From an uncultured Bacteroidota bacterium (GTDB lineage: Bacteria > Bacteroidota > Bacteroidia > Bacteroidales > F082), in NCBI GenBank assembly GCA_903891085.1, contig CAITDJ010000147.1, positions 1-43,543 on the forward strand: a stretch of 43,543 bases of DNA, given 5' to 3'. Numbering within the stretch: position 1 is the first letter of the stretch; each line of letters opens with the position of its first letter. Shown one piece after another: positions 1 to 7,836 of this stretch. The translations under genes and the position numbers were made by a program. Under the pieces are notes generated by a model. It did no database searches, was not told where the DNA came from, and saw nothing but the letters and a program-made list of their open reading frames with translations.

Positions 1-557
1 AAATTGTACATATTTTGAAGCCGCTCGCGCAGATGCGCAACTGCGTAGCGTTTCCGTGATATGATCGTTTTAATGCTCTCACCGCTTTTGTCGGCGATCT
101 GCTGCAGTGTCAGACCGTCGAGTTCATTCATCACAAACACAAGCCGCTGTTTTTCGGGCAGCTCGTCCAGGGCATTGAACAGACTTTCCCTGAACAAGTC
201 GCTATCGAAGTCCGGTTCGCTTTGCATGGTATCGGCAAACAGGGATTCCATATACAGCAGTTCGCCGTCTTCATCCTCATAGGCCATATCCTCGAGCGAA
301 AGCATGCCCTTTTTGCGCTTTTTATCCACAATCCGGTTGCGGCTCACGCGGAAAAGCCAGGCACTCAGTTGCTCAACAGGCTCGGTATCGATAATCGAAC
401 TCAGCTGATACCACACATCCTGAAGAATATCTTCGGCGTCTTCGTCGTTCTTTACGCGGCTGCGTATGAACCCGAACAAACGCTTTCCATAATCCCGTAC
501 GGCATGTTTGATACGTTGCTGTGGTTGTGTCATCGGTAAGGCAATTAATTCGTCCAT
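1..557 (-). CDS. ECF-type RNA polymerase sigma factor (3' end cut by window edge)
   Basis: The minus strand is open from an ATG at 557-555 to the window edge, giving 185 codons with no stop, so the C-terminus lies outside. Residues about 20-85 read as sigma region 2: DAEDILQDVWYQL is the region 2.1/2.2-like helix and AWLFRVSRNRIVDKKRKK is the region 2.3/2.4 end. Residues about 125-185 read as region 4, with LPEKQRLVFVMNELDGLTL followed by the helix-turn-helix IADKSGESIKTIISRKRYA. Such factors direct core RNA polymerase to dedicated promoters. A second in-frame ATG at codon 9 (MTQPQQR) could be the start. No anti-sigma gene is visible on this side; one could follow beyond the edge. The family call is strong, but the regulon cannot be told. 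Confidence 0.9.
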   Translation of the reverse strand, partial: MDELIALPMTQPQQRIKHAVRDYGKRLFGFIRSRVKNDEDAEDILQDVWYQLSSIIDTEPVEQLSAWLFRVSRNRIVDKKRKKGMLSLEDMAYEDEDGELLYMESLFADTMQSEPDFDSDLFRESLFNALDELPEKQRLVFVMNELDGLTLQQIADKSGESIKTIISRKRYAVAHLRERLQNMYN

Positions 558-633
558 ATAAACAGGTAGACGAACGAAACGGTAAATTACTTTAAATAGT
601 TGAAATATTTTTTTGCAAAGGAAAGATAAATTC

Positions 634-682
634 GCAGTCTGCAGTCTTCAGTCAGCAGTCAGCAGTCAGCAGTCCTCAGTAT
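634..682. repeat. Heptanucleotide array, (G/T)CAGTCN x7
   Basis: Seven contiguous 7-base units read GCAGTCT, GCAGTCT, TCAGTCA, GCAGTCA, GCAGTCA, GCAGTCC and TCAGTAT. The unit is the reverse complement of the GACTGAG-type units at 1877-1946, so the two arrays face each other across mazG. Confidence 0.85.
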
Positions 683-699
683 ACTTCGGTCTTCCAACC

Positions 700-734
700 C
701 TTGCATTTTGACTTTGCATTTTCCATTTTGAATT
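700..734. repeat. 35-base intergenic element, copy 1
   Basis: The element starts CTTGCATTTT and ends CATTTTGAATT. It matches 861-895 at 31 of 35 positions in direct orientation. The right arm of the inverted repeat at 16900-17046 ends with the same CATTTTGAATT sequence. Confidence 0.75.
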
Positions 735-860
735 CATCCTCCGCGGCCCTCCACGCCTTCAATGTGCCCTCTGCAGTAAAAAAAGAAAACCGCAAAGAAC
801 GCAAAGATTGCCGCAAAGACAAAGATGAACTCAGTAACTCTCCCTGCCCTCTAAGGTTAT

Positions 861-895
861 CTTGCATTTTAACTTTGCATTTAGCATTCTGAATT
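861..895. repeat. 35-base intergenic element, copy 2
   Basis: This is a direct repeat of 700-734 with mismatches at four positions. It lies between the CGCAAAG motifs and the second heptad array and has no coding potential. Confidence 0.75.
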
Positions 896-906
896 AAATC
901 CGCGTC

Positions 907-957
907 CTCAGTTCTCAGTCTTCAGTCTACTTCCGTCTTCGGGCTTCCGTCTTCAGA
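907..957. repeat. Second heptad array (CTCAGTY x3, CTTCNGN-type x4)
   Basis: Units CTCAGTT, CTCAGTC and TTCAGTC (907-927) are followed by CTTCCGT, CTTCGGG, CTTCCGT and CTTCAGA (930-957). These sub-families mirror, in reverse complement, the GACTGAG and GTCGGAA sub-families found at 1811-1953. Confidence 0.8.
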
Positions 958-1005
958 CTCTTTTAAACATAAATCAGGAGGTAAAAAGTGTGCCTTTCAT
1001 TCGGA

Positions 1006-1776
1006 TTACTCTGTTTTTTTTGCTTCCACCCAAAAGGCATCGAGTTCTTCGAGCGTCATATCCTGAAGTTTCTTGTCAGTTTTACCTACCTGCGATTCGA
1101 TATAATGAAACCTACGTTTGAATTTCCGGTTGGTCTTTTCAAGTGCATCTTCCGGATTTACACCAATATAGCGGGCATAATTGACCAGAGCAAACAGCAG
1201 ATCACCAAACTCATCTTCCAATCGTTCAACAGGTGAATCCATTTCAACTTCATCAAGCAGTTCCCGCATTTCTTCCTGCACCTTCTCCCACACGTCTTCG
1301 CGCTTGCGCCATTCAAAGCCTACACCACCGGCTTTCTCCTGCATGCGATAAGCCTTCAGCAAAGGAGGCAGGGAATTAGGAACACCCTCCAGCACCGATT
1401 TTTTTCCTTCCTTAAGTTTGATTTTTTCCCAGTTACTCTTCACTTCTTCCTGGTCACGCACATTCACATCGCCATAAATGTGCGGATGCCTGATAATCAG
1501 TTTTTCACTGATGGAATCGAGCACATCCTTCATATCGAAATCGTTGGTTTCGGAACCAATTTTGGCATAAAAAACGAGGTGAAGCATTAAATCGCCCAAC
1601 TCCTTTTTTATCTCAACCGGATCATTATCGAGAATGGCATCGCTCAGTTCATAGGTTTCTTCAATGGTCAGGTGCCGCAAGCTTTCGAATGTCTGCTCCT
1701 TGTCCCAGGGGCAACCAGCCCTGAGTTCGTCCATTATCTTCAGTAATCGCTCAAAAGCAACCAATCGTTGATCCAT
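1006..1776 (-). CDS. mazG: Nucleoside triphosphate pyrophosphohydrolase MazG
   Basis: A 256-residue MazG, a house-cleaning enzyme that hydrolyses (d)NTPs to NMPs and pyrophosphate. Two MazG modules are visible. The N-terminal one (about residues 15-110) has GCPWDKEQTF, the metal-binding EETYEL and ELGDLMLH. The C-terminal one (about 150-240) has the GGVGFEW lead-in, EEMRELLDE and DEFGDLLFALVNYAR. This matches the two-domain architecture and length of E. coli MazG. I chose the ATG at 1776 (MDQRLVAF) over an in-frame ATG at 1794, because a TACCTTTG -7 box lies at 1799-1792 and would put transcription initiation between the two starts. The gene is isolated, with repeat arrays on both sides. Confidence 0.93.
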   Translation of the reverse strand: MDQRLVAFERLLKIMDELRAGCPWDKEQTFESLRHLTIEETYELSDAILDNDPVEIKKELGDLMLHLVFYAKIGSETNDFDMKDVLDSISEKLIIRHPHIYGDVNVRDQEEVKSNWEKIKLKEGKKSVLEGVPNSLPPLLKAYRMQEKAGGVGFEWRKREDVWEKVQEEMRELLDEVEMDSPVERLEDEFGDLLFALVNYARYIGVNPEDALEKTNRKFKRRFHYIESQVGKTDKKLQDMTLEELDAFWVEAKKTE

Positions 1777-1791
1777 TGTGATAGTTTTTGG

Positions 1792-1799
1792 CAAAGGTA
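1792..1799 (-). promoter_or_regulatory. Candidate -7 box TACCTTTG for mazG
   Basis: The minus strand reads TACCTTTG, an exact match to the Bacteroidetes TAnnTTTG element, 15 bases upstream of the chosen start. No TTTG is seen at the expected -33 distance, so this is a partial match. Confidence 0.35.
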
Positions 1800-1810
1800 G
1801 TTTTTTTAAA

Positions 1811-1953
1811 GTCGGAAGTCGGAAGTCGGAAGATTGAAGCTCGAAGTTGCCTGTCTCGGACGCAGGACGAGGGAAGACTGAGGACTGAGGACTGAGGACT
1901 GAGGACTGAGGACTGAGAATTGAGAACTGAGAACTGAGGACTGCAGACCGCAG
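1811..1953. repeat. Heptad arrays upstream of mazG (GTCGGAA x3-5, ACTGAGG x10-11)
   Basis: Three exact GTCGGAA units (1811-1831) are followed by two degenerate ones to 1845. The 27-base element at 1846-1872 comes next. Then come ACTGAGG-type units in an unbroken 7-base register from 1877 to 1953: five exact ACTGAGG, then ACTGAGA, ATTGAGA, ACTGAGA, ACTGAGG, ACTGCAG and ACCGCAG. Both sub-families are inverted relative to those at 634-957. Confidence 0.85.
1846..1872. repeat. 27-base dispersed element, copy 1
   Basis: It starts GTTGCCTG and ends CAGGACGAGG. It matches 30041-30067 at 23 of 27 positions. Short self-complementary segments (CCTG...CAGG) suggest a small hairpin. Confidence 0.75.
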
Positions 1954-2050
1954 TTGAAATCATATCTGGGAAACAAGTAATTATAAAATATTTTACATTT
2001 ACATGCGGTATATACAGGAATAAATAATTACCCTAATATATTAATATTCA

Positions 2051-3154
2051 ATGATTAACCAGGAGAAAACAAAAAGAATTCTGTCGATAGACGCCTTACG
2101 CGGTTTCGATATGTTCTGGATAACCGGTGGTGATGCATTTTTTATCACCCTGTTTACATTTTTCGGAACGCCCATCTTTCAAAGCATGGCCCATCAGCTT
2201 GATCATCCTGCCTGGACCGGTTTTCGGTTCTATGACATCATTTTCGCACTTTTCCTGTTTATCATGGGACTGAGTATGCCACTTTCCATCACCAAACGTC
2301 TTGATAGTGGCGCATCGAAAAAACAGATGTACATCCATATTTTTCGCCGTACGATGCTGCTTTATCTGCTTGGACTAGTGTACAACGGATTGTTCGACTT
2401 CAATTTCGAAACCCTGCGTTATACCGGGGTGCTGCACCGGATTGCCTTCACTTACTTTTTCGCCTCGTTAATCGTCATGAATTTCAGGCAGAAAGGACAA
2501 CTGATATGGGCAGTTTCAATAACGATTGGATATTGGCAGATCCTCTTGCTGATTCCTGCACCCGGTTTTAATGCCTACAACCTCACTCCTGAAGGAAACC
2601 TGGCCGGATTTATCGACCGAAAATGGTTGCCCGGTTCATTTTGCTGCTACAATTACGGGGATAATGAAGGTATTTTGACCAATTTTCCGGCCATTGCCAG
2701 TGTGTTGACCGGTGTATTGACCGGTTACCAGTTGATGAGCAAAATAAGTCATCGTCAGAAACTGAAGTTATTCATCACCACAGGAGCTGCCCTCATTGTA
2801 ACCGCGCTGATCTGGAATTTCATTTACCCGGTTAACAAATACCTGTGGACCGGATCATTTGTTGCCTTAACAAGCGGGATTTCATTACTTGCCCTCAGTT
2901 TGTTTTATTGGCTCATCGATGTGAAAGGCTACACCAAATGGGCTTTCCCATTCACAGTGATTGGCATGAATCCGATTACCATTTATGTGTTGAGTGCCAT
3001 CTTCGATTTCGGGATGGTCGCGAAAATTTTTATTCATGGCTTCTATGCCGAGTTCGGTGGTTTTCAGATGCCTTTTTATGAACTCTGTGTGTTGCTTGTA
3101 AAATGGCTGTTTTTGTACTTCCTATACAAACAAAAGATTTTTTTGAAGGTTTAA
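2051..3154 (+). CDS. DUF5009/HGSNAT-like multi-pass membrane protein
   Basis: A 367-residue integral membrane protein. It opens with the family signature RILSIDALRGFDMFWI (residues about 9-24), typical of DUF5009 and heparan-alpha-glucosaminide N-acetyltransferase-like proteins. About nine to ten hydrophobic segments follow, including FYDIIFALFLFIMGLSMP and TVIGMNPITIYVLSAIF. Relatives are proposed to move acyl groups across the membrane to sugars, but no substrate can be read here. The gene is monocistronic and convergent with proS. The TACATTTA at 1994-2001 resembles a -7 box imperfectly. The family call is good, and the biochemical role is inference from the family. Confidence 0.85.
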   Translation: MINQEKTKRILSIDALRGFDMFWITGGDAFFITLFTFFGTPIFQSMAHQLDHPAWTGFRFYDIIFALFLFIMGLSMPLSITKRLDSGASKKQMYIHIFRRTMLLYLLGLVYNGLFDFNFETLRYTGVLHRIAFTYFFASLIVMNFRQKGQLIWAVSITIGYWQILLLIPAPGFNAYNLTPEGNLAGFIDRKWLPGSFCCYNYGDNEGILTNFPAIASVLTGVLTGYQLMSKISHRQKLKLFITTGAALIVTALIWNFIYPVNKYLWTGSFVALTSGISLLALSLFYWLIDVKGYTKWAFPFTVIGMNPITIYVLSAIFDFGMVAKIFIHGFYAEFGGFQMPFYELCVLLVKWLFLYFLYKQKIFLKV

Positions 3155-3177
3155 CAGGTTTTCACACATAAAAAAAC

Positions 3178-3211
3178 AACGATTTCTGAAGTCTGTACTT
3201 CAAAAATCGTT
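3178..3211 (-). terminator. Rho-independent terminator of proS (possibly bidirectional)
   Basis: The arms AACGATTTCTGAAGT and ACTTCAAAAATCGTT pair with one mismatch around a 4-base loop. On the minus strand the stem is followed by a T-run (complement of 3171-3176), placing it 28 bases after the proS stop. The stem could also stop readthrough from the convergent membrane-protein gene. Confidence 0.85.
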
Positions 3212-3238
3212 GGTCCAAGTTGTCAGATAGTCAACTGT

Positions 3239-4711
3239 TTAATACGCCCTGGCGAAGTAGACCCTTCTGTTTGAAGGGTTGCCTGAATAAATGCATTTTC
3301 CTGATTCGGATGCGCCATCAAGTGGAATTAACCGGATGGTGGCTTTGGTTTCATCCTTAATTTTTTGTTCCGTTTCGGGGGTGCCATCCCAATGCGCCAT
3401 AAGAAATCCACCTTTTTCGATCTGAACCAAAAAGTCGCTCCAGGTATCAACTTTGTATGTTTTCTGTGTGCGCAGATCGAGTGCCTTCTGAAAAAGATTC
3501 TTCTGAATCTGCTCAAGCAAATGAACTACTTTCAATTCGATGTTTTGCATCTGGAGAGATTCTTTTTCGAGTGTATCGCGACGGGCCACTTCCACTGTCT
3601 GATTTTCAAGATCGCGTGGTCCGATTGCCAGTCGAATTGGCACCCCTTTAAACTCCCATTCACTGAATTTGAAACCAGGTTTCTGTGTATCGCGGTTGTC
3701 ATATTTCACCCTGACACCTTTTTCCTCAAGTAATTTTTTAATCTCAAGAGCTTTCACCGTGATGGCTTCGAACTGCTCATCGGTGCGGTAAATTGGCACA
3801 ATAACCACCTGAACAGAGGCTAATTTCGGAGGGAGAACCAATCCGTTGTCATCGGAATGTGTCATCACGAGCGCCCCCATCAGGCGGGTCGATACACCCC
3901 AGGATGTGGCCCAAACATATTCCTGCTTGTTTTCTTTGCTCAAAAACTTCACATCAAATGCCTTCGCGAAATTTTGACCTAAAAAATGTGAAGTGCCCGC
4001 CTGTAATGCTTTTCCATCCTGCATTAACGCTTCGATGCAATAGGTTTCGATGGCTCCGGCAAAACGTTCGTTGGCCGATTTCACTCCTTTCAATACCGGA
4101 ATAGCCATCCAGTTTTCGGCAAAATCAGCATATACATCCAGCATTTTCTCTGCTTCTTCAATGGCTTCGGCCTGCGTGGCATGCGCTGTATGACCTTCCT
4201 GCCATAAAAATTCGGCAGTACGCAAAAACAAACGTGTCCGCATTTCCCAGCGAACGACATTTGCCCATTGATTGATCAGCAAAGGCAAATCACGATACGA
4301 CTGAATCCAGTCGCGGTATGTATTCCAGATAATTGTTTCAGAAGTTGGCCGAACAATCAATTCTTCTTCTAATTTAGCGGTTTCATCAACGATAACACCA
4401 CCACCGTTGGGATCATTTTTCAAACGGTAATGAGTAACAACTGCACATTCTTTTGCAAAACCTTCGACATGGCTTGCTTCTTTACTAAAAAAAGATTTCG
4501 GAATAAAAAGTGGAAAATAAGCATTTTCGTGTCCTGTATCCTTAAACATCTTGTCGAGGGCGTGTTGCATATTCTCCCAAATAGCGTAGCCATAAGGTTT
4601 TATGACCATACAGCCTCTCACAGCGGAGTTTTCGGCCAGTCCTGCTTTTGTCACAATATCGTTATACCATTGCGAATAATTGTCTTCTCGTGTAGTAAGT
4701 TCTTTTGCCAT
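3239..4711 (-). CDS. proS: Prolyl-tRNA synthetase, archaeal/eukaryote-like type
   Basis: A 490-residue class II aminoacyl-tRNA synthetase that charges tRNA-Pro. The opening [19 protein letters not shown], motif 2 region [20 protein letters not shown], and motif 3 region [19 protein letters not shown] are visible. The length fits the short ProRS group that lacks the bacterial editing insertion and has an anticodon-binding domain (about residues 300-400) plus a C-terminal zinc-type domain. The C-terminus ends in RRVYFARAY, a Tyr ending typical of the group. This type is usual in Bacteroidetes. The gene diverges from the downstream lipoprotein gene and has a strong terminator. Confidence 0.97.
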   Translation of the reverse strand: MAKELTTREDNYSQWYNDIVTKAGLAENSAVRGCMVIKPYGYAIWENMQHALDKMFKDTGHENAYFPLFIPKSFFSKEASHVEGFAKECAVVTHYRLKNDPNGGGVIVDETAKLEEELIVRPTSETIIWNTYRDWIQSYRDLPLLINQWANVVRWEMRTRLFLRTAEFLWQEGHTAHATQAEAIEEAEKMLDVYADFAENWMAIPVLKGVKSANERFAGAIETYCIEALMQDGKALQAGTSHFLGQNFAKAFDVKFLSKENKQEYVWATSWGVSTRLMGALVMTHSDDNGLVLPPKLASVQVVIVPIYRTDEQFEAITVKALEIKKLLEEKGVRVKYDNRDTQKPGFKFSEWEFKGVPIRLAIGPRDLENQTVEVARRDTLEKESLQMQNIELKVVHLLEQIQKNLFQKALDLRTQKTYKVDTWSDFLVQIEKGGFLMAHWDGTPETEQKIKDETKATIRLIPLDGASESGKCIYSGNPSNRRVYFARAY

Positions 4712-4757
4712 GAATTTTTGGTATAGTATTTGTATTTTTTCGGATGTAAATTAAACG

Positions 4758-4765
4758 CAAAATTA
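4758..4765 (-). promoter_or_regulatory. Candidate -7 box TAATTTTG for proS
   Basis: The minus strand reads TAATTTTG about 47 bases before the proS ATG. A TTTG lies at 4793-4790, but the 24-base spacer is longer than the usual 19-21, so the match is tentative. Confidence 0.3.
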
Positions 4766-4812
4766 GTAAAAAACCCTCCGGGGTTGAATCAAAATAAGTG
4801 GAGGAACATAAA

Positions 4813-6204
4813 ATGAAACGAATTAATCTCTTTACATTAGCCATTGCACTGGCTTTCACTGCCTGCTCAACGAGCAACCAGGTATACGACGATGTATATT
4901 ATTCGCGCAAAGACAAGAATAATGTGGTGGTAAAAGAAAAAACGATCGCTCCTGGAGAAGCACAAACCGCTGCAGTTGTCGCCGGATCAAGCGAATATGA
5001 TTATCAGGCATCTTATCAGGAAGGTGTCGCCACACGGGTTGAAGTTCAGGAAGTTGAACCAACCTATTCAACGACCGAAACAGTTACAGAACCTGATGGC
5101 ACTACCTACACGACCACCGAAACCTATTATGATTCGGAATATGCACAGAGTTTTAAACGATTTGACGATGATTATTCAGGATTTGGCTACTACGATAGTT
5201 ATTATACCGGATGCATGAGTCCAAGTTTAAGTCTTGGATTTGGTTATCCGTTTGGTTACGGCATGTCGTTTAACTACGGTTGGGGCGGTTATAGCCCATA
5301 TTCATACTATGGGTATTCACCTTACGGAATGTATTATCCATTCTATGATCCATGGTACAGTTATTATCCGGGAAGCTACTGGAGTGGTTATCACAATGGC
5401 TATTATGATGGCTATTATGACGGATCCTATGGAAATGGTTATTATGCCGATCGTGGAAACTCCTATTACGGACCACGCTCAAACTACAGTGGTTCAACCA
5501 CTTCAGCAAGAGGAAACAGGGGAATTATGAGCAACACCAAATCGAAAGAACAGACATATGCTACCGGACGCGGCATTCGCCCGGGTGCTTCAACAAATGA
5601 AAATACAGTGAATAAAACTGTAAATGCAACGGATAGGGGAACTGCTACTTCAGGTCGTGAAACCGGAAACATCCAGCCAATTACGACCCGTGCCCAGCGT
5701 CCTGAATCCACAGGAACTGTTCAGGATCCTTCAACAAAAATCAGTCGCCCGGCTTCACAATCGAAAGAGGCCAGACCGACCAGCACACAAAAAATAGATG
5801 AATACCGTAATAAATATGACCGTCCAGCAAATTCAAGTGGCTCTCCATCAGGCTCACAACGCCTCGACAGGCCAAAGACTTACACTTCACCCAGTGTGCG
5901 TCAACCAAAATCGAGCACCGAATATGTCCGTCCGCAAAGCGAAACAAACAAAACTAACACGACAACACGACCTGCTGCAACTGAAAACAGAGACCGTTCG
6001 ACCAATGTGAAATCACAGCCGGCCCGTACCACTTCGACTGAAGTCAGAAGCACACCTTCGAGAAGTAGTTCTACTGAAAGTTACAGCAGTCCTTCGCGGA
6101 GCTCCAATTCGAACTCAAACAACAGCAGCAGCCGTTCATCGAGCAGTTCTTCTTCATCAAGTGGTTCTTCTTCATCAAGTGGTTCATCAAGAGGACGCAG
6201 ATAA
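4813..6204 (+). CDS. Tyr/Gly-rich putative lipoprotein with Ser-rich tail
   Basis: 463 residues from the ATG at 4813 (MKRINLFTLA); an in-frame ATG 15 bases earlier would put acidic residues before the signal sequence and is less likely. A lipoprotein-like signal ends in AFTACS, with Cys18 the predicted acylated residue. Residues about 20-125 hold a region with repeated ETVTEPDGTTYTTTETYY-like sequence. Residues about 125-225 are extremely rich in Tyr and Gly (YYDGYYDGSYGNGYY). The rest is Ser/Thr/Arg/Pro-rich and low complexity, ending in a poly-Ser tract broken by Gly. No enzyme motif is seen. It sits between proS and an OmpP1-like gene, which suggests a cell-envelope role. Function unknown. 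Confidence 0.8.
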   Translation: MKRINLFTLAIALAFTACSTSNQVYDDVYYSRKDKNNVVVKEKTIAPGEAQTAAVVAGSSEYDYQASYQEGVATRVEVQEVEPTYSTTETVTEPDGTTYTTTETYYDSEYAQSFKRFDDDYSGFGYYDSYYTGCMSPSLSLGFGYPFGYGMSFNYGWGGYSPYSYYGYSPYGMYYPFYDPWYSYYPGSYWSGYHNGYYDGYYDGSYGNGYYADRGNSYYGPRSNYSGSTTSARGNRGIMSNTKSKEQTYATGRGIRPGASTNENTVNKTVNATDRGTATSGRETGNIQPITTRAQRPESTGTVQDPSTKISRPASQSKEARPTSTQKIDEYRNKYDRPANSSGSPSGSQRLDRPKTYTSPSVRQPKSSTEYVRPQSETNKTNTTTRPAATENRDRSTNVKSQPARTTSTEVRSTPSRSSSTESYSSPSRSSNSNSNNSSSRSSSSSSSSSGSSSSSGSSRGRR

Positions 6205-6303
6205 GCATACCATGTATCTATCCGATTCAGCGGAATTACCATTATTATTAAAGATCAATTTGTAAAAAAAAATAAAGTTTATCCGGACTTAAAGAATAGT
6301 ATT

Positions 6304-7764
6304 ATGAAAAAACTACTGACCTTCATACTGTTAGCCTCTATATGCGGGCTTTCACAGGCACAAAACGAAACAGACGCCTTACGTCTTTCACAAAATTTCT
6401 ACCAGGGAACAGCCCGTAGCATGGCCATGGGTGGTGCTTTTGGCGCGCTGGGAGCCGATTTTTCAACCCTCAGCACAAACCCTGCAGGTATCGGGCTATA
6501 CAGAACCTCAGAGTTTACAATATCACCTGAAATTTTTTACAGTAAAACAGGATCTGATTACAATGGATTCTTTGGACAGGATGACCGGTCAAACTTCAAT
6601 TTAAGCAATCTGGGTTTCGTTGCCACTACCAAAGCACCGGAAAACTCAGGCAGTATGCTAAAATATTACCAGATAGGTTTTGGAATGAACCGAACCAACA
6701 CCTATAATAACTCGACCTATATCATAGGTGATAACTATGCCAATTCAAAAGTGGATGTGTATCTCGATCAACTCGGTACTACCGATCCTTCCTTCATTGA
6801 AAATGATTTTCCATTTGATCTTTATCCAGCCTGGTATGTATATGTGTTGGATACAGTACGTGACAATAATGGTGATCTCTTTTATACTAGTCCGGTTCCT
6901 CAGGGCGGAATAAGACAGGAAGAAAGCCAGACACTCAAAGGATCGAACAATGAATGGTTGTTTGCTGTGGGTGCAAACCTGAACGATGTCATTTATGTGG
7001 GTGCTACGCTGGGATTGCCTTATTCGCGCTATTTCAGAACCTCGACCTTTACTGAATACGACAATGGTGATTCGATTCCCGGATTTGAGGAATGGAGTTA
7101 TTCCGAATTCCTTGAAACACGTGGCTGGGGAGTAAATCTGAAATTAGGTGTGATTGCCTGGCCGGTTGAATGGCTTCGGTTGGGAGGTGCATTTCACACA
7201 CCAACTCTGTATTATGGCATGCACGATACCTGGTACACTTCCACTGATGCCCGCTTGGATGGTGTATATAACCGCAAAGATTCACCACAGGGCAGTTATG
7301 AATATGATATCACTACACCCTTAAGGGCTATCGGAAGTGCTGCATTGATCATCGGGAAATCAGGAACAGTAAGTTTTGACTACGAATTTGTTGATTATAG
7401 TACTGCCAGTCTCGATGCAATTGATTATAACTTTCGTGAAGAAAATGATGCCATTCATCAGAATTTTACCTCCACTTCGAATCTTCGGTTTGGTACAGAA
7501 TGGCGCTATAGTAACCTGGCTTTCAGGGGTGGCTACTCGATATATGGCAGTCCATATGCCGAGGGTGTAAACGATGGTGCAACAAAAAGCTATTCCTTTG
7601 GAATTGGATATCAGGAAGATGGATTTGGTCTGGATTTCGCCTATGTACATGCTACCACTTCGCAGGATTACTATTTGTATTCATCACAAAACTACACGAC
7701 AAATGCTGCAAATCAAACCATTATACGGAATAATTTTGTGGTAACTGCCCGCATGAAGTTTTAG
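6304..7764 (+). CDS. OmpP1/FadL-family outer-membrane protein
   Basis: 486 residues starting with a clear signal peptide (MKKLLTFILLASICGLSQAQ). The family hallmark follows: ARSMAMGGAFGALGADFST and then NPAGIGLYR, as in FadL/TodX/OmpP1 long-chain fatty acid or hydrophobic-solute channels. Alternating beta-strand patterns run through the protein, and it ends in VVTARMKF with a terminal Phe typical of outer-membrane barrels recognised by BamA. It lies 99 bases after the Tyr/Gly-rich lipoprotein on the same strand, so co-transcription is possible. Substrate is unknown; in Bacteroidetes this group is often named hemin receptor without proof. Confidence 0.88.
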   Translation: MKKLLTFILLASICGLSQAQNETDALRLSQNFYQGTARSMAMGGAFGALGADFSTLSTNPAGIGLYRTSEFTISPEIFYSKTGSDYNGFFGQDDRSNFNLSNLGFVATTKAPENSGSMLKYYQIGFGMNRTNTYNNSTYIIGDNYANSKVDVYLDQLGTTDPSFIENDFPFDLYPAWYVYVLDTVRDNNGDLFYTSPVPQGGIRQEESQTLKGSNNEWLFAVGANLNDVIYVGATLGLPYSRYFRTSTFTEYDNGDSIPGFEEWSYSEFLETRGWGVNLKLGVIAWPVEWLRLGGAFHTPTLYYGMHDTWYTSTDARLDGVYNRKDSPQGSYEYDITTPLRAIGSAALIIGKSGTVSFDYEFVDYSTASLDAIDYNFREENDAIHQNFTSTSNLRFGTEWRYSNLAFRGGYSIYGSPYAEGVNDGATKSYSFGIGYQEDGFGLDFAYVHATTSQDYYLYSSQNYTTNAANQTIIRNNFVVTARMKF

Positions 7765-7836
7765 TACCTGCTATGCTGAAATTGCCAATAAGGAGAGATT
7801 TTAATAAGTCGCAATAAAGTTTTTCAATATTTCACT

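Larger units (their letters stand above)
558..1005. other. 448-base intergenic region made largely of short repeats
   Basis: This gap between the sigma factor start and the mazG stop has no convincing gene. It holds two heptad arrays (634-682 and 907-957), two copies of a 35-base element (700-734 and 861-895) and three CGCAAAG motifs (791-797, 800-806, 812-818). Short open frames crossing it are made of repeat sequence and show no family resemblance. No good promoter for the sigma factor was found. Confidence 0.7.

Noticed and set aside
701..892. Short open frames on both strands in the 558-1005 gap
   Set aside because: They are made of the 35-base repeats and CGCAAAG motifs, with no start context or family resemblance.
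1777..1794. Upstream start codon for mazG at 1794
   Set aside because: It overlaps the candidate -7 box, and family N-termini fit the start at 1776.
634..1953. Short-period arrays taken as a CRISPR
   Set aside because: Units are 7 bases with no unique spacers, and no cas gene is present.
5200..5520. Antisense and other-frame open frames in the Tyr/Gly-rich lipoprotein gene
   Set aside because: They are by-products of the biased TAT/GGN codons of the real gene.
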